Origin: an uncultured Schaedlerella sp.
Lineage (GTDB): Bacteria; Bacillota; Clostridia; Lachnospirales; Lachnospiraceae
Assembly (NCBI GenBank): GCA_934435195.1
Contig: CAKSAJ010000020.1
Location: forward strand, 1-57,254
Length of the DNA stretch: 57,254 nucleotides
Reading direction: 5' to 3'
The stretch's first letter is position 1. Each line of letters begins with the position of its first letter. A model generated the notes under the pieces. It saw nothing but the letters and a program-made list of their open reading frames with translations. It was not told where the DNA came from and did no database searches. Positions 26,208 through 34,390 of the stretch are shown piece by piece. The translations under genes and the position numbers were made by a program.

Positions 26208-26707
26208 TATGGTGTCACCACCATTCTGTCAGACCCTTTCTTAGGCAGCATGATCGTACCATGGTCTTTATATTTTTTCAAAATAAAATGAGTTGCTGTT
26301 CCAACAACCGGTTCAATTGGAGAAAGCTTCTCTGATACAAACAAGGATACTTCCTGCAATGTTTTTCCTTCCAATGTAACAAGAAGATCATATGCACCGG
26401 AAATCAAATATACCGCATTCACTTCCGGATAATTATAAATACGTTCCGCAATGCGGTCGAATCCCTGATTTCTCTGTGGTGTAACACGCACTTCAATCAA
26501 CGCTGTCACTTTTTCCACCCCGGTTTTATCCCAATTAATCATGGTATGATATCCGCAAATGATTTTTTCTTTTTCCATTTCTGCCACTTCATTTGCGATC
26601 TCTGCTTCTTCCATACCCATAAGAACTGCAAGTTCTCCGAGATCAATCCGACTGTTTTTCTCTAAATTTCTCAAAATTTCATTTCTTAATTTCTGTTTTG
26701 TATCCAT
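26207..26707 (-). CDS. Lrp/AsnC-family transcriptional regulator
   Basis: Feast/famine-type DNA-binding regulator, 166 aa. An N-terminal winged helix (about 5-60, with LGELAVLMGMEEAEIANEVAEMEKEKII) precedes an RAM ligand-binding alpha/beta domain (about 70-150: VTALIEVRVTPQ, VYLISGAYDLLVTLEG). AGGAAGG lies 8 bases before the start. It overlaps the PurM-like gene by 29 bases and the aminotransferase by one base. It probably binds an amino acid and acts on this operon; both points are inferences. Confidence 0.9.
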   Translation of the reverse strand: MDTKQKLRNEILRNLEKNSRIDLGELAVLMGMEEAEIANEVAEMEKEKIICGYHTMINWDKTGVEKVTALIEVRVTPQRNQGFDRIAERIYNYPEVNAVYLISGAYDLLVTLEGKTLQEVSLFVSEKLSPIEPVVGTATHFILKKYKDHGTIMLPKKGSDRMVVTP

Positions 26708-27734
26708 AATTTTTACCTTCCTCTAATTTCTGTTTTCTCCATAACATCAGTTCATCCGATGTTGGCCGATCCAGGTATCTGATTTCACTTCCGCTTGTGA
26801 TCACCCTCGCATTCTCTGCGGTGGTACTCCCAAGCCTAACGGCTCGTGCGCCGTTCTTTTCTAAAATCTCGATCAGTTTTTCGCCTTGATCTGTGAAAAA
26901 CAGAAGACTTCCTGTTGATGTCATCTTATATGGATTCAAATGATAATATTCACAAATTTCTACGGTTTCCTGTCGGATCTGTATCTTTTGCATATCGATC
27001 TGCAAACCGAGTCCTGCCACCTCAGCTGTATCCCATAAGGTTGCAAAGAGCCCGCCGCTTCCTACATGTTGCACAGCGGATAATATAATATTTTCCTCTT
27101 TCACTTCTTTTTCAACATTCTCCAACAACTGAAGCTTGAGCATCTGTGACTCTAGTTCTTTGGTCTGACGCAAAAATGCCGGAACAAATCTTCCTTTTAA
27201 CTCTTTTTCCTGCTCGTCCAAAATACGCAGCGTACCTTCTAACCCCACAAAACCGCACATGATAATGTCTTGTTCCGGCTTGATATTCTCGATATTTCTA
27301 AGCATCCTCTTTTCAGCAAATCCCATTGTCTCCACACGCACAATTGCCTGTGTCACTGCCGGATTCACCTCTACCTGAACATTTGAAATCGCAATATTCA
27401 TCATGGTACACATTTCTTCCATTTCCTGTACCATACCTGCCACCTTTTGTTCTCCAATACGCTCCGAAATCAAAATAAAGATCTGCACATCCACAGGTTT
27501 TGCCCCTCTGGATGCCAACTGATTGATTGCTGCTGCCAAAGCATACTTTCCCAAGTTTTTTGTATCACCTGATGTGGATGCCGCTGATTTTATAAGTACT
27601 TGTTCATCATCTACAGCATAGGCACTGCAACTTTCTGCTGCTGATATCTTCAATAAATTTTGTTCTTGCTTTTTATATAATTGTTTCATCACTGCACGAT
27701 TCCATGCAGTTTGTGATAGTTTTCCTACTTTCAT
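26679..27734 (-). CDS. PurM/HypE-like (AIR synthase-related) protein
   Basis: A 351-residue member of the AIR synthase-related superfamily, ATP-dependent enzymes such as PurM, HypE, SelD and ThiL. The N-terminal half has SAASTSGDTKNLGKYALAAAINQLASRGAKPVDVQIFILI, matching the dimer-core pattern. The C-terminal half has SAVQHVGSGGLFATLWDTAEVAGLGLQI and MTSTGSLLFFT, resembling the domain that closes over the substrate. No purine, hydrogenase or selenium genes are nearby; neighbours are a VanW protein and an amino-acid regulator. The reaction is unknown, and I would not name it hypE. Confidence 0.75.
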   Translation of the reverse strand: MKVGKLSQTAWNRAVMKQLYKKQEQNLLKISAAESCSAYAVDDEQVLIKSAASTSGDTKNLGKYALAAAINQLASRGAKPVDVQIFILISERIGEQKVAGMVQEMEEMCTMMNIAISNVQVEVNPAVTQAIVRVETMGFAEKRMLRNIENIKPEQDIIMCGFVGLEGTLRILDEQEKELKGRFVPAFLRQTKELESQMLKLQLLENVEKEVKEENIILSAVQHVGSGGLFATLWDTAEVAGLGLQIDMQKIQIRQETVEICEYYHLNPYKMTSTGSLLFFTDQGEKLIEILEKNGARAVRLGSTTAENARVITSGSEIRYLDRPTSDELMLWRKQKLEEGKNYGYKTEIKK

Positions 27735-27779
27735 ACTACTCCTTGATCATCCGGACTTCTATGTTCTTTGTGTTCCTGA

Positions 27780-29318
27780 TCAATAACCATAAATAATTTC
27801 CTGAATTGCTGCATTGATCGTTGCTAAATCCTGTGTTCCAATCGCTTGTCTCATTTTAGCTGTAGCATTGGCATCATCTGATGCCGTTCCCACAGAATAG
27901 GTCTCCGGAGATGATACATACTCACTCTGGTTCACAACTTCCCTGCTCACCTCTGTCCCATTCTCTGTCACAACCTTCCACAGCTGCGCAGAAACCTTCG
28001 GATGTGCTGCACTCACATAATTGATATATCCGATTGGATCATCTGATGCAACATAATTTGTTCCCGTTGCCTGTTCACTTGAAAGTGTCTCGCTGACATA
28101 AGTAACTATCCTGTTCGGATCTCTTGTCTCTTTTCCATATATATTAAATGTTATGCTACCCCCGCCAACAACTGATTCAATATAAACAGGATATTCTTGA
28201 TTATTCTTAAATACCAGATCCATCACATCATCTGCTATTGCTGCATCCATAGATGGCTCTGCATAAGATACAAGCATAGAATGTTGATGTCTTTCTACAA
28301 TATCAAGTTCTGCATGAAGCAATGCCTGATACAATGTCGTAGACACCTGGCAGATTCCTCCACCCATTGTCTGTTCTACCGTATTCCCGGAAAAAGATGC
28401 AGCCTCCGCATATCCATTTTCTTCGGTATATGGCCTCATTGCTTCATCTGCTGACTGCTCTTCACCAGGTTGCAACAAAATATCATTCAGATGTTTTGCT
28501 CCGCTTTCTACGTTTTGCGCTCGCCCACTGTCATTCACATCATAATAAGTTGTAGAACTTCCCAACAAATCCGTCACATCTTTCAATTCTTCTGCTGTAA
28601 CTTTTGCCTTATTCTCATCTATTTTCGCTTGAATTGTAGCATTTTTTCCATCCCAAGTTTTTAAAAGCTTCTTTATATTCTCGATTGTCTTATTTGTATT
28701 CAGAACTTCTCCGCTTTTTTCCTTCTCGATGCTTACATTTCCTGAAGCATCCTGTGTTACACAGGCATTCTGCGGTTCATTAAGAGCAGATACCGATGCT
28801 GTTTCCAACGCTTTTTTTGCAGTATTTTTATCTATTGTATATTGCAGTGGTATATTATGTGTCAATTTTCCACGTTTCGCATTTTTCATAATTTTATATG
28901 CTTTTAATGCATTTCCTTTTCTGCCATAGTCCACTGCCTGCTGTACTGAATCTTCCGGATGGCTCACTTGAAGTCCTAATGTATTTGCTTCGACATCAAA
29001 AGTTCTGTCATCTGCCACTTTAAATGTAAACACCACATTATTTTCCTGGCTTATAACACCCTGCACTGTCTGGACAGCTTCTTCTTTTGTCTGCCCGGAC
29101 ACATCGACTCCTCCAACTGTAATCCCGGATAATATTTTCCCATCATCATGACGATGTATATAGCTTTTCAGAATGAGCTGTACCACCCCCATAATGATTA
29201 ATATTAAGAGCAACACTATACCCAACAAATAAATATCTCTCTGAAGTCTTCGAATTCTTCTGCTTCTTCTTTTTCTTTTTTTCTGCTGCATCTTATACCC
29301 CTTGGTCTTATCTGGCAT
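27780..29318 (-). CDS. VanW family membrane-anchored protein with peptidoglycan-binding-like domains
   Basis: A 512-residue envelope protein. A very basic N-terminus (KKRKRRSRRIRRLQR) is followed by one transmembrane helix (about 30-52) and an external part. Residues about 70-260 contain two YoaR/PG-binding-4-like units (GGVDVSGQTKEEAVQTVQ). The VanW domain follows, with GGGICQVSTTLYQALLHAELDIVERHQHS as its hallmark. The C-terminal ~120 residues are a G5-like or beta-rich tail. The exact role of VanW proteins is unclear; a link to cell-wall crosslinking is the usual suggestion. It lies 9 bases after the small membrane protein gene. Confidence 0.88.
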   Translation of the reverse strand: MPDKTKGYKMQQKKRKRRSRRIRRLQRDIYLLGIVLLLILIIMGVVQLILKSYIHRHDDGKILSGITVGGVDVSGQTKEEAVQTVQGVISQENNVVFTFKVADDRTFDVEANTLGLQVSHPEDSVQQAVDYGRKGNALKAYKIMKNAKRGKLTHNIPLQYTIDKNTAKKALETASVSALNEPQNACVTQDASGNVSIEKEKSGEVLNTNKTIENIKKLLKTWDGKNATIQAKIDENKAKVTAEELKDVTDLLGSSTTYYDVNDSGRAQNVESGAKHLNDILLQPGEEQSADEAMRPYTEENGYAEAASFSGNTVEQTMGGGICQVSTTLYQALLHAELDIVERHQHSMLVSYAEPSMDAAIADDVMDLVFKNNQEYPVYIESVVGGGSITFNIYGKETRDPNRIVTYVSETLSSEQATGTNYVASDDPIGYINYVSAAHPKVSAQLWKVVTENGTEVSREVVNQSEYVSSPETYSVGTASDDANATAKMRQAIGTQDLATINAAIQEIIYGY

Positions 29319-29327
29319 CCATATCCT

Positions 29328-29429
29328 TTACATAAGATATGGAATTATCATCGTTGCAACCATTGCTAATATTATTACAAGAATAACAATAGAAACTGTT
29401 TTCTTAAATTTTTTATCATAAAAATTCAT
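29328..29429 (-). CDS. 33-residue single-pass membrane protein (Prli42/DUF4044-like)
   Basis: A short gene with a good ribosome site (AAGGGG, 7 bases before ATG). The product starts MNFYDKKFKKTVSIV, a basic N-terminus, and continues into one hydrophobic helix with LVIILAMVATMIIPYLM. This layout is like the tiny Prli42/DUF4044 proteins of Firmicutes, which tether stress-signalling complexes to the membrane in Listeria; I infer only resemblance. It is the first gene before the VanW gene, with 9 bases between, and lies just downstream of a plausible promoter. Too short for most gene callers. Confidence 0.7.
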   Translation of the reverse strand: MNFYDKKFKKTVSIVILVIILAMVATMIIPYLM

Positions 29430-29468
29430 TTCGATACCCCTTTTTATTTCTTATTTTGAATTGGTTTT

Positions 29469-29497
29469 ATTCTATACTTTTTACTCATTTTTTGCAA
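29469..29497 (-). promoter_or_regulatory. Promoter for small membrane protein-vanW operon
   Basis: TTGCAA (29497-29492) and TAGAAT (29474-29469) with a 17-base spacer on the minus strand, about 40 bases before the small gene. Confidence 0.5.
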
Positions 29498-29508
29498 GAA
29501 CCTATATA

Positions 29509-29539
29509 GTTATCATTCACAGTATCTGTGACCTGTAAC
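29509..29539. repeat. Dyad symmetry element GTTA..TCACAG-TAT-CTGTGA..TAAC
   Basis: A 31-base interrupted palindrome: GTTA, TCACAG, TAT, CTGTGA, TAAC. It begins 2 bases past the radical SAM stop. It could act as a hairpin at the transcript end or as an operator. A related dyad occurs at 52067-52084. Confidence 0.5.
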
Positions 29540-29541
29540 CC

Positions 29542-31290
29542 CTATATAACCTCATATGTTGTGGCCTGATTTGTGAGCGGATTACGGTTTTGATAATCAA
29601 ACAAAATCAAATGTCCATCTATATTTTCCAAATGTGTCATCTTACGCAGCTGACGTTTATCATACTTTTCATACCCTTTCAAATATTGATGTTCTTCTGC
29701 CTCTGTATCGTAAAATGTCCGCTCCACCTCTTTACTTACTAAAGAATCACCTGCAAATGCCGGACGATTTTTCATATTTTCCCTCAGATATAAATCCATA
29801 ACTAACGTCTGACGAAATTGCTCTTCTGTTAATAAAGTCTCGTATTGTACTAATGCCACTTCTTTTATAAACGCATATAATATTTCATATCGTGCGACAC
29901 GATTGTGATTCACCCCATAATATCCATGTTCTTCATAATAGTTACTCATTTCTTCAAACATCACAAACGCATCTCCAAAGACTTGTTCAAGCAATTCCAT
30001 AGTATGTTCAAATTGTCTGCTGTTATAATACACCTCTACCATCTCTTCCAGTCCTTTGAGGCGAATCACATCCGAATATGGAAGCCATTTTGTCGACAGC
30101 ACTTCATACGGCGGTCTGTTCTGATACAACAACTCATAGTCTTTTGTTTTTTCTTCCATGTATGAGCCTTTTAAAACTTTAAGAAAGCCAAGCTGCAGCT
30201 GTTCCGGTCTCAATGCATATACGTCACAGAATGACTTATGGAAACTATTGTAATCTTCAAAAGGAAGACCCGCGATCAAATCTAAATGCTGATGAATATT
30301 TTTCGCAGCATGCACACGATTCACCACTTCTGTCACCTGCGAAAATTTCATTGTACGATGAATTTCCTTAATCGTCTGTTCATTTGTTGACTGCACACCA
30401 ATTTCCAATTGGATCAATCCAGGTCGCATAGTGCTGATTAAATTTAATTCTTCTTCATTTAATAAATCTGCCGCCACCTCAAAATGGAAATTTGTTTTCC
30501 CTTTATCATGTTCTTTTATATAAGACCAGATTTCCATAGAATGTGAATGTTTACAATTGAATGTACGGTCTACAAACTTCACCTGCGGAATCTCATGATC
30601 TATAAAAAACTGTAATTCTTTTTTTACCAGCTCTAAGTCTCTAAAACGAAGACATTTATCAATAGAAGAGAGACAATAACTACATGAAAACGGACATCCC
30701 CTGCTTGATTCATAATAAATGATCTTATTCTTGAAAACCTCTAAATCTTCATATACAAATGGCACTTTACTTAAATCCATCACACTTCGATCTGCAGTTT
30801 CTATGATTTCTTCTCCATCTCGGAAAGTTATCCCCACGATTGCTTTCAATCGTTGGACTTTTTCACATTGTTCCAGACTTTTCCCACTGTTGTTGTAATA
30901 AAACTCTGCCAATTCTAAAAATGTCTCTTCTCCTTCTCCTCGCATAATGCCATATACCTGTGGAAATTGTTCCAACATATGAGACGCATGATATGAAACC
31001 TCAGGTCCACCAAGCCAGATATCTGTCTGTGGCATAATCTTCCCTAGTTCTGCTACCAGTTGTTCTACATATTCAATATTCCACAAATAGCAGGAAAAGC
31101 AAAGCACTTCCGGTTTTCTTTTATACAGATCCATCAATATCTGATCCAATGGCTGGTTGATCGTATATTCCGCAATTCCTATCTCTTCTTTATATCTCTC
31201 ACATTTTCCTGCCGCATAAGCTCTCAGACTATATACTGCTAAATTGGAGTGAATGTATTTTGCATTGATTGCAGTCAATAAAATGTTCAT
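29542..31290 (-). CDS. B12-binding domain radical SAM protein (DUF4080 type)
   Basis: A 582-residue enzyme of unknown substrate. The N-terminal ~150 residues are a cobalamin-binding-like Rossmann domain (MNILLTAINAKYIHSNLAVYSLRAYA). The radical SAM core has the 4Fe-4S cysteines in SSRGCPFSCSYCLSS (CxxxCxxC), followed by VKFVDRTFN and VAADLLNEEE. The C-terminal ~200 residues fit DUF4080. This architecture is known for methyltransferases and other radical enzymes. It is expressed alone: GGGAG precedes the start, and the SRP RNA gene lies upstream, divergent. No precursor peptide gene is adjacent, so a RiPP role is not supported. Confidence 0.9.
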   Translation of the reverse strand: MNILLTAINAKYIHSNLAVYSLRAYAAGKCERYKEEIGIAEYTINQPLDQILMDLYKRKPEVLCFSCYLWNIEYVEQLVAELGKIMPQTDIWLGGPEVSYHASHMLEQFPQVYGIMRGEGEETFLELAEFYYNNSGKSLEQCEKVQRLKAIVGITFRDGEEIIETADRSVMDLSKVPFVYEDLEVFKNKIIYYESSRGCPFSCSYCLSSIDKCLRFRDLELVKKELQFFIDHEIPQVKFVDRTFNCKHSHSMEIWSYIKEHDKGKTNFHFEVAADLLNEEELNLISTMRPGLIQLEIGVQSTNEQTIKEIHRTMKFSQVTEVVNRVHAAKNIHQHLDLIAGLPFEDYNSFHKSFCDVYALRPEQLQLGFLKVLKGSYMEEKTKDYELLYQNRPPYEVLSTKWLPYSDVIRLKGLEEMVEVYYNSRQFEHTMELLEQVFGDAFVMFEEMSNYYEEHGYYGVNHNRVARYEILYAFIKEVALVQYETLLTEEQFRQTLVMDLYLRENMKNRPAFAGDSLVSKEVERTFYDTEAEEHQYLKGYEKYDKRQLRKMTHLENIDGHLILFDYQNRNPLTNQATTYEVI

Positions 31291-31401
31291 CTATATGCTC
31301 CCTTTTTCTAATATGTCGCTTTTATATCAAATAACCCGATACTTTTTTCATTTCATTATAAACGCTTCCCCCTCTATTTTCAATTATTCTTCTCAGGCAT
31401 C

Positions 31402-31430
31402 TTGACTTTTTCTTAAAAACCATGTAAACT
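31402..31430 (+). promoter_or_regulatory. Promoter for SRP RNA
   Basis: TTGACT (31402-31407) and TAAACT (31425-31430) with a 17-base spacer, 6-7 bases before the RNA start. Confidence 0.75.
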
Positions 31431-31436
31431 TAAGAC

Positions 31437-31701
31437 TCGTGCAGCCGGGGTGTTAGCGGTACCTTGTACCTGCAATCCGCTATAGCAGGGGTGATATTAC
31501 GCAGAGGGTGCTGATTTGCAAAGCTGCCCTTGGAAAGTGGCGTTGAAAATCTGGGTCTCACACGACGGGAACCTGTGAACCGTGTCAGGTCGGGAACGAA
31601 GCAGCACTAAGCAGGACCTTCCGGGTGTTGTGAGGGTGCCTGGATCGAGTCAACTACCAAGGTAACGTTTGTGGAGATGCATTCGAAGCGTAATGCACGT
31701 A
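31437..31701 (+). ncRNA. ffs: Signal recognition particle RNA, large bacterial type
   Basis: The 5' end CGTGCAGCCGGGGTGTTAGC pairs with TGCACG at about 31694-31699, closing a molecule of about 265 bases. The Alu-domain region GGGGTGTTAGCGGTACC and the S-domain core (GACGGGAACCTGTGAACCGTGTCAGG, GGAACGAAGCAGCACTAAGC; quoted here in part) are recognisable. The GGAA tetraloop region binds Ffh. This size with an Alu domain is normal in Firmicutes. It is the only stable RNA gene of the window and is transcribed opposite to its neighbours. Confidence 0.95.
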
Positions 31702-31714
31702 AAGTAAGAAATTC

Positions 31715-31753
31715 AAGACACTGGAAGGTGAATCCTCACAGTGTCTTTTATTT
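31715..31753 (+). terminator. Terminator of SRP RNA
   Basis: AAGACACTG (31715-31723) pairs with CAGTGTCTT (31739-31747), followed by TTATTTTTA. On the minus strand it could also help end tadA. Confidence 0.85.
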
Positions 31754-31790
31754 TTATCTATATTTAACTGATTATTCTATACAGTCCTAT

Positions 31791-32303
31791 CTAATCCTCT
31801 TTTTTCAAACTTCTTTCATATTTTATTTTCTTCTGCTTCTCCCTGAGTTCTTTAAAAAACTGCTTCATCATCGCACTACATTCTTCGCCCAATATGCCTG
31901 TCGTAAGCTCAACCTGATGATTAAATTCCTGCATATCAAGCAGATTTAAAATAGAGCCTGCACACCCGGCCTTTGGATTCATACACCCGACAACAACCCG
32001 CTTTGTCCGTGCCTGTACAATCGCACCTGCACACATCTGACAAGGTTCCAAGGTGACATATAATGTACACTCTTCCAATCTCCAGTCATTTATTTTTTTA
32101 CTCGCTTTTTTTATCGCAGCAATCTCCGCATGTGCCAATGGATTTTTGTCGGTTGTTCTTCGATTATAACCTCGTCCAATAATCTTTCCTTCGTGCACGA
32201 TCACACATCCTATCGGAACCTCCTCCAGTGCATAAGCCTTCTTCGCCTGCCGAATTGCCTCTCTCATATATTTTTCATCCAGCTTTTGGTTCATCTCATC
32301 CAT
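31791..32303 (-). CDS. tadA: tRNA-specific adenosine deaminase
   Basis: Deaminates adenosine 34 of tRNA-Arg(ACG) to inosine; essential in most bacteria. Zinc ligands and catalytic Glu are in NPLAHAEIAAI and the TLEPCQMCAGAIVQAR motif (PCxxC). GCVIVHEGKIIGRGYNRR and GCAGSILNLLDM are family motifs. Start choice is uncertain: I use ATG 32303 (170 aa), which has an AAAGGA 12 bases upstream; ATG 32324 or ATG 32294 are also possible. It is expressed divergently from the DUF6128-like gene. Confidence 0.94.
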   Translation of the reverse strand: MDEMNQKLDEKYMREAIRQAKKAYALEEVPIGCVIVHEGKIIGRGYNRRTTDKNPLAHAEIAAIKKASKKINDWRLEECTLYVTLEPCQMCAGAIVQARTKRVVVGCMNPKAGCAGSILNLLDMQEFNHQVELTTGILGEECSAMMKQFFKELREKQKKIKYERSLKKED

Positions 32304-32426
32304 GAATATTTCTAATCCTTTCATGTGTTTTCAGTTCTTTTCTTATTATTACAAGAATACATTATCTTAGAGGTTTTGAACAGCATTTCCTCAATTCTTA
32401 TTTTATTAATCTATTGGAGGTACTCT

Positions 32427-33227
32427 ATGAATCCAGGTATTTATTATCTTTATGAATATAAAAATAATCACCGTATGCGCAACACCGGATTTTTAAAACT
32501 CACGAAAAAACCGGATTGCTGGCTTCTGCAGATTCAAGCCAGAAATATTCCTGTCACAAATCAGCACCTTGTCCCACTCTGTGCTATTTTAACTGAACAA
32601 GAACATAGCATTTCAAAAAAAATAAGTGAGCTTCCATGCAATGCTCATATCATTTCTGCCCAGCTCACACTACCGGATTCTGCCATCGATTTAATTTCAT
32701 CCATGGAGAATTTGCATGGTTTTTTAATCCTACTGCCAGATGAAAGTTTTCTTACAGCTACAGAATCACAATTTCATCTGGATATCAACGAAATTTTTTC
32801 GACAACTGTGCAACCTGAAACTCCCCAGCCAGTTCCTGAGCCAGCTCCTGATCTTTCAGCTTCTGAATACAACGATAATGATAATTTATTCGAAGCCAGT
32901 GATACAACAAACCTGTTACCTCCTTCTAAAACCATACAGAAAATCCATCGTTCAGATTTGAAAATTCTTCCTAAAAAATGTTGGAATCTTGCAAACAACA
33001 GTTTTCTTCTGCATGGATACCATAATTATCATCATCTTCTCCTTATCGAAGAAAATGGTCATTATCAGCTCGGTGTTCCCGGAGTATATGATATTCGAGA
33101 AGCCCGGGCCGCAGAAATTTTTGGTTTTCCAAAATTTATCGATTCCTACAACGATCAATTAGAACTTTCTTCTGACGAATGTAATACACAGGAAACTTTT
33201 GGATACTGGTGTCATTACATTTATTAG
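32427..33227 (+). CDS. DUF6128-like hypothetical protein
   Basis: A 266-residue protein, the only plus-strand protein gene in the window. The start at 32427 (NPGIYYLYEYKNNHRMRNTGF) is set by GGAGG 6 bases upstream. The N-terminal ~100 residues look like a compact beta domain; a Pro/Glu/Asn-rich spacer follows (PETPQPVPEPAPDL). The C-terminal domain from LKILPKKCWNLANNSFLLHGYHNYHHLLLIE ends GVPGVYDIREARAAEIFGFPKFIDS and GYWCHYIY, a pattern I recall from DUF6128 proteins in Lachnospiraceae. No signal peptide or enzyme motif is seen, and the function is unknown. Confidence 0.72.
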   Translation: MNPGIYYLYEYKNNHRMRNTGFLKLTKKPDCWLLQIQARNIPVTNQHLVPLCAILTEQEHSISKKISELPCNAHIISAQLTLPDSAIDLISSMENLHGFLILLPDESFLTATESQFHLDINEIFSTTVQPETPQPVPEPAPDLSASEYNDNDNLFEASDTTNLLPPSKTIQKIHRSDLKILPKKCWNLANNSFLLHGYHNYHHLLLIEENGHYQLGVPGVYDIREARAAEIFGFPKFIDSYNDQLELSSDECNTQETFGYWCHYIY

Positions 33228-33262
33228 AAATCTTTTTCACGAAACTTCTTTGCATTATAAAA

Positions 33263-33292
33263 GGGGAGCATATCCGTCTATTGTAGCTCCCC
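33263..33292. terminator. Bidirectional terminator between converging genes
   Basis: GGGGAGC (33263-33269) pairs with GCTCCCC (33286-33292), followed by ATTTCTT on the plus strand. It separates the DUF6128-like gene from the acidic helix-turn-helix gene that ends at 33301. Confidence 0.8.
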
Positions 33293-33300
33293 ATTTCTTC

Positions 33301-34170
33301 TTAGTCTAAATAAATTGGTGGTTCATAGTCCTTGCCAAGCTCTGATTTCATCCGCTCCTGGTATCCAAGATATGCCCATTCTGTCATATCATCCCAGCGA
33401 TGCTTCGCACGATCGTATACCTGCACATATCCAATCTTATTCGGATGCATTCTCACACTATTAGATAAATATTCGTGTCCTGTATACGGATTTAACTCTC
33501 CTATTGTCAAATCTTCTTCAATTTCGTTTCTCTTCACAAAACGTTTAGGTTCTTCCTCCGGCTCAATCGTTGCCTTCTCCCATTCCGAAGTAAGTCTCGC
33601 CCTCTCATATGCACTCTGCACGATCTGCGGCTCCCAAACGGTTGTCTTGCGAGTATCATTATTTTCTGTTTCGTCCTGCGGTATCTCCTCCGCATCCTCC
33701 AGAGTCAATTCTTCTAATTCATCCCAAGGTTCTTCATCTTCAAGCAAAATCTCTTCTTCCGAATCATCATCCACTTCTTCAAATTCTGCTTCCTCTGTTT
33801 CTAATTCTTCCGATTCCGCTGTTTCCAATTCCAGACTTTCTGCTTCCTCTTCTTCAGCTGTCGTTTCTTCTGCATCTTTATTTTTCAGCCCTGCATTGTT
33901 TGCATATTGAACCGCAAGTTCCTCTGACGCGGCTTCCTCTATTTCCAACTCCTCCGGAAATATACTCAACTTAAACGGACACCCCAAAATAGCTGCAATC
34001 AGTCTCATGTCTTGTTCCTGAAAGTTATCTCTGCTCAAACGCTGGGTCAGATTCTGACGTGACATTGCTTTCCCAGTTCGTTCCTCGATCATCTCAGCCA
34101 GTTGTTTAATCGTCATGTTTTTTCTGCTTAACATAATTTTAACTTGTTCGCCAAACGTTAAATCTCCCAT
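33301..34170 (-). CDS. Helix-turn-helix protein with long acidic linker
   Basis: A 289-residue protein in three parts. Residues about 5-75 are an XRE-like helix-turn-helix (FGEQVKIMLSRKNMTIKQLAEMIEERTGKAMSRQNLTQRLSRDNF). Residues about 78-190 are an extremely Glu-rich, low-complexity linker with ESLELETAESEELETEEAE-type repeats. Residues about 225-289 form a conserved-looking C-terminal segment (YTGHEYLSNSVRMHPNKIGYVQVYDRAKHRW..EWAYLGYQERM). GGAGGG lies upstream of the start. It is probably a regulator, but the acidic middle may mimic nucleic acid or simply be a disordered tether. No function is known to me. Confidence 0.7.
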   Translation of the reverse strand: MGDLTFGEQVKIMLSRKNMTIKQLAEMIEERTGKAMSRQNLTQRLSRDNFQEQDMRLIAAILGCPFKLSIFPEELEIEEAASEELAVQYANNAGLKNKDAEETTAEEEEAESLELETAESEELETEEAEFEEVDDDSEEEILLEDEEPWDELEELTLEDAEEIPQDETENNDTRKTTVWEPQIVQSAYERARLTSEWEKATIEPEEEPKRFVKRNEIEEDLTIGELNPYTGHEYLSNSVRMHPNKIGYVQVYDRAKHRWDDMTEWAYLGYQERMKSELGKDYEPPIYLD

Positions 34171-34273
34171 AAGAAACCCTCCTTACATCTACCCTTTATT
34201 CTAACAAAAGCACATTCCATCGTCAATGCAGAACCCTCTCTAAAAATTTCTTTCACTTTTTATTTCCAAAATA

Positions 34274-34324
34274 AAAAGGAACCGAATTACTTGCTGTCAT
34301 TTACAAGTAATCCCTGTTCCTTTT
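34274..34324. terminator. Terminator hairpin beyond amtB
   Basis: AAAAGGAAC (34274-34282) pairs with GTTCCTTTT (34316-34324), with an inner ATTACTTG/CAAGTAAT stem. A second hairpin, TCTGCTGT/ACAGCAGA, lies at 34337-34382 directly after the amtB stop. The pair forms a double transcript end. Confidence 0.75.
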
Positions 34325-34390
34325 AGAAAGAAGATAGATTTTTCTGCTGTCTTTCACAGACGCTCTGCACAACAGCAGAATCTTTTCATA

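Noticed and set aside
26679..27734. Hydrogenase maturation protein HypE
   Set aside because: The C-terminal Cys motif of HypE is missing (the protein ends in NYGYKTEIKK) and no hyp or hydrogenase genes are nearby.
29542..31290. RiPP-modifying radical SAM system
   Set aside because: No precursor peptide, leader-binding domain, protease or exporter gene is adjacent, and the B12/DUF4080 layout does not point to a peptide substrate.
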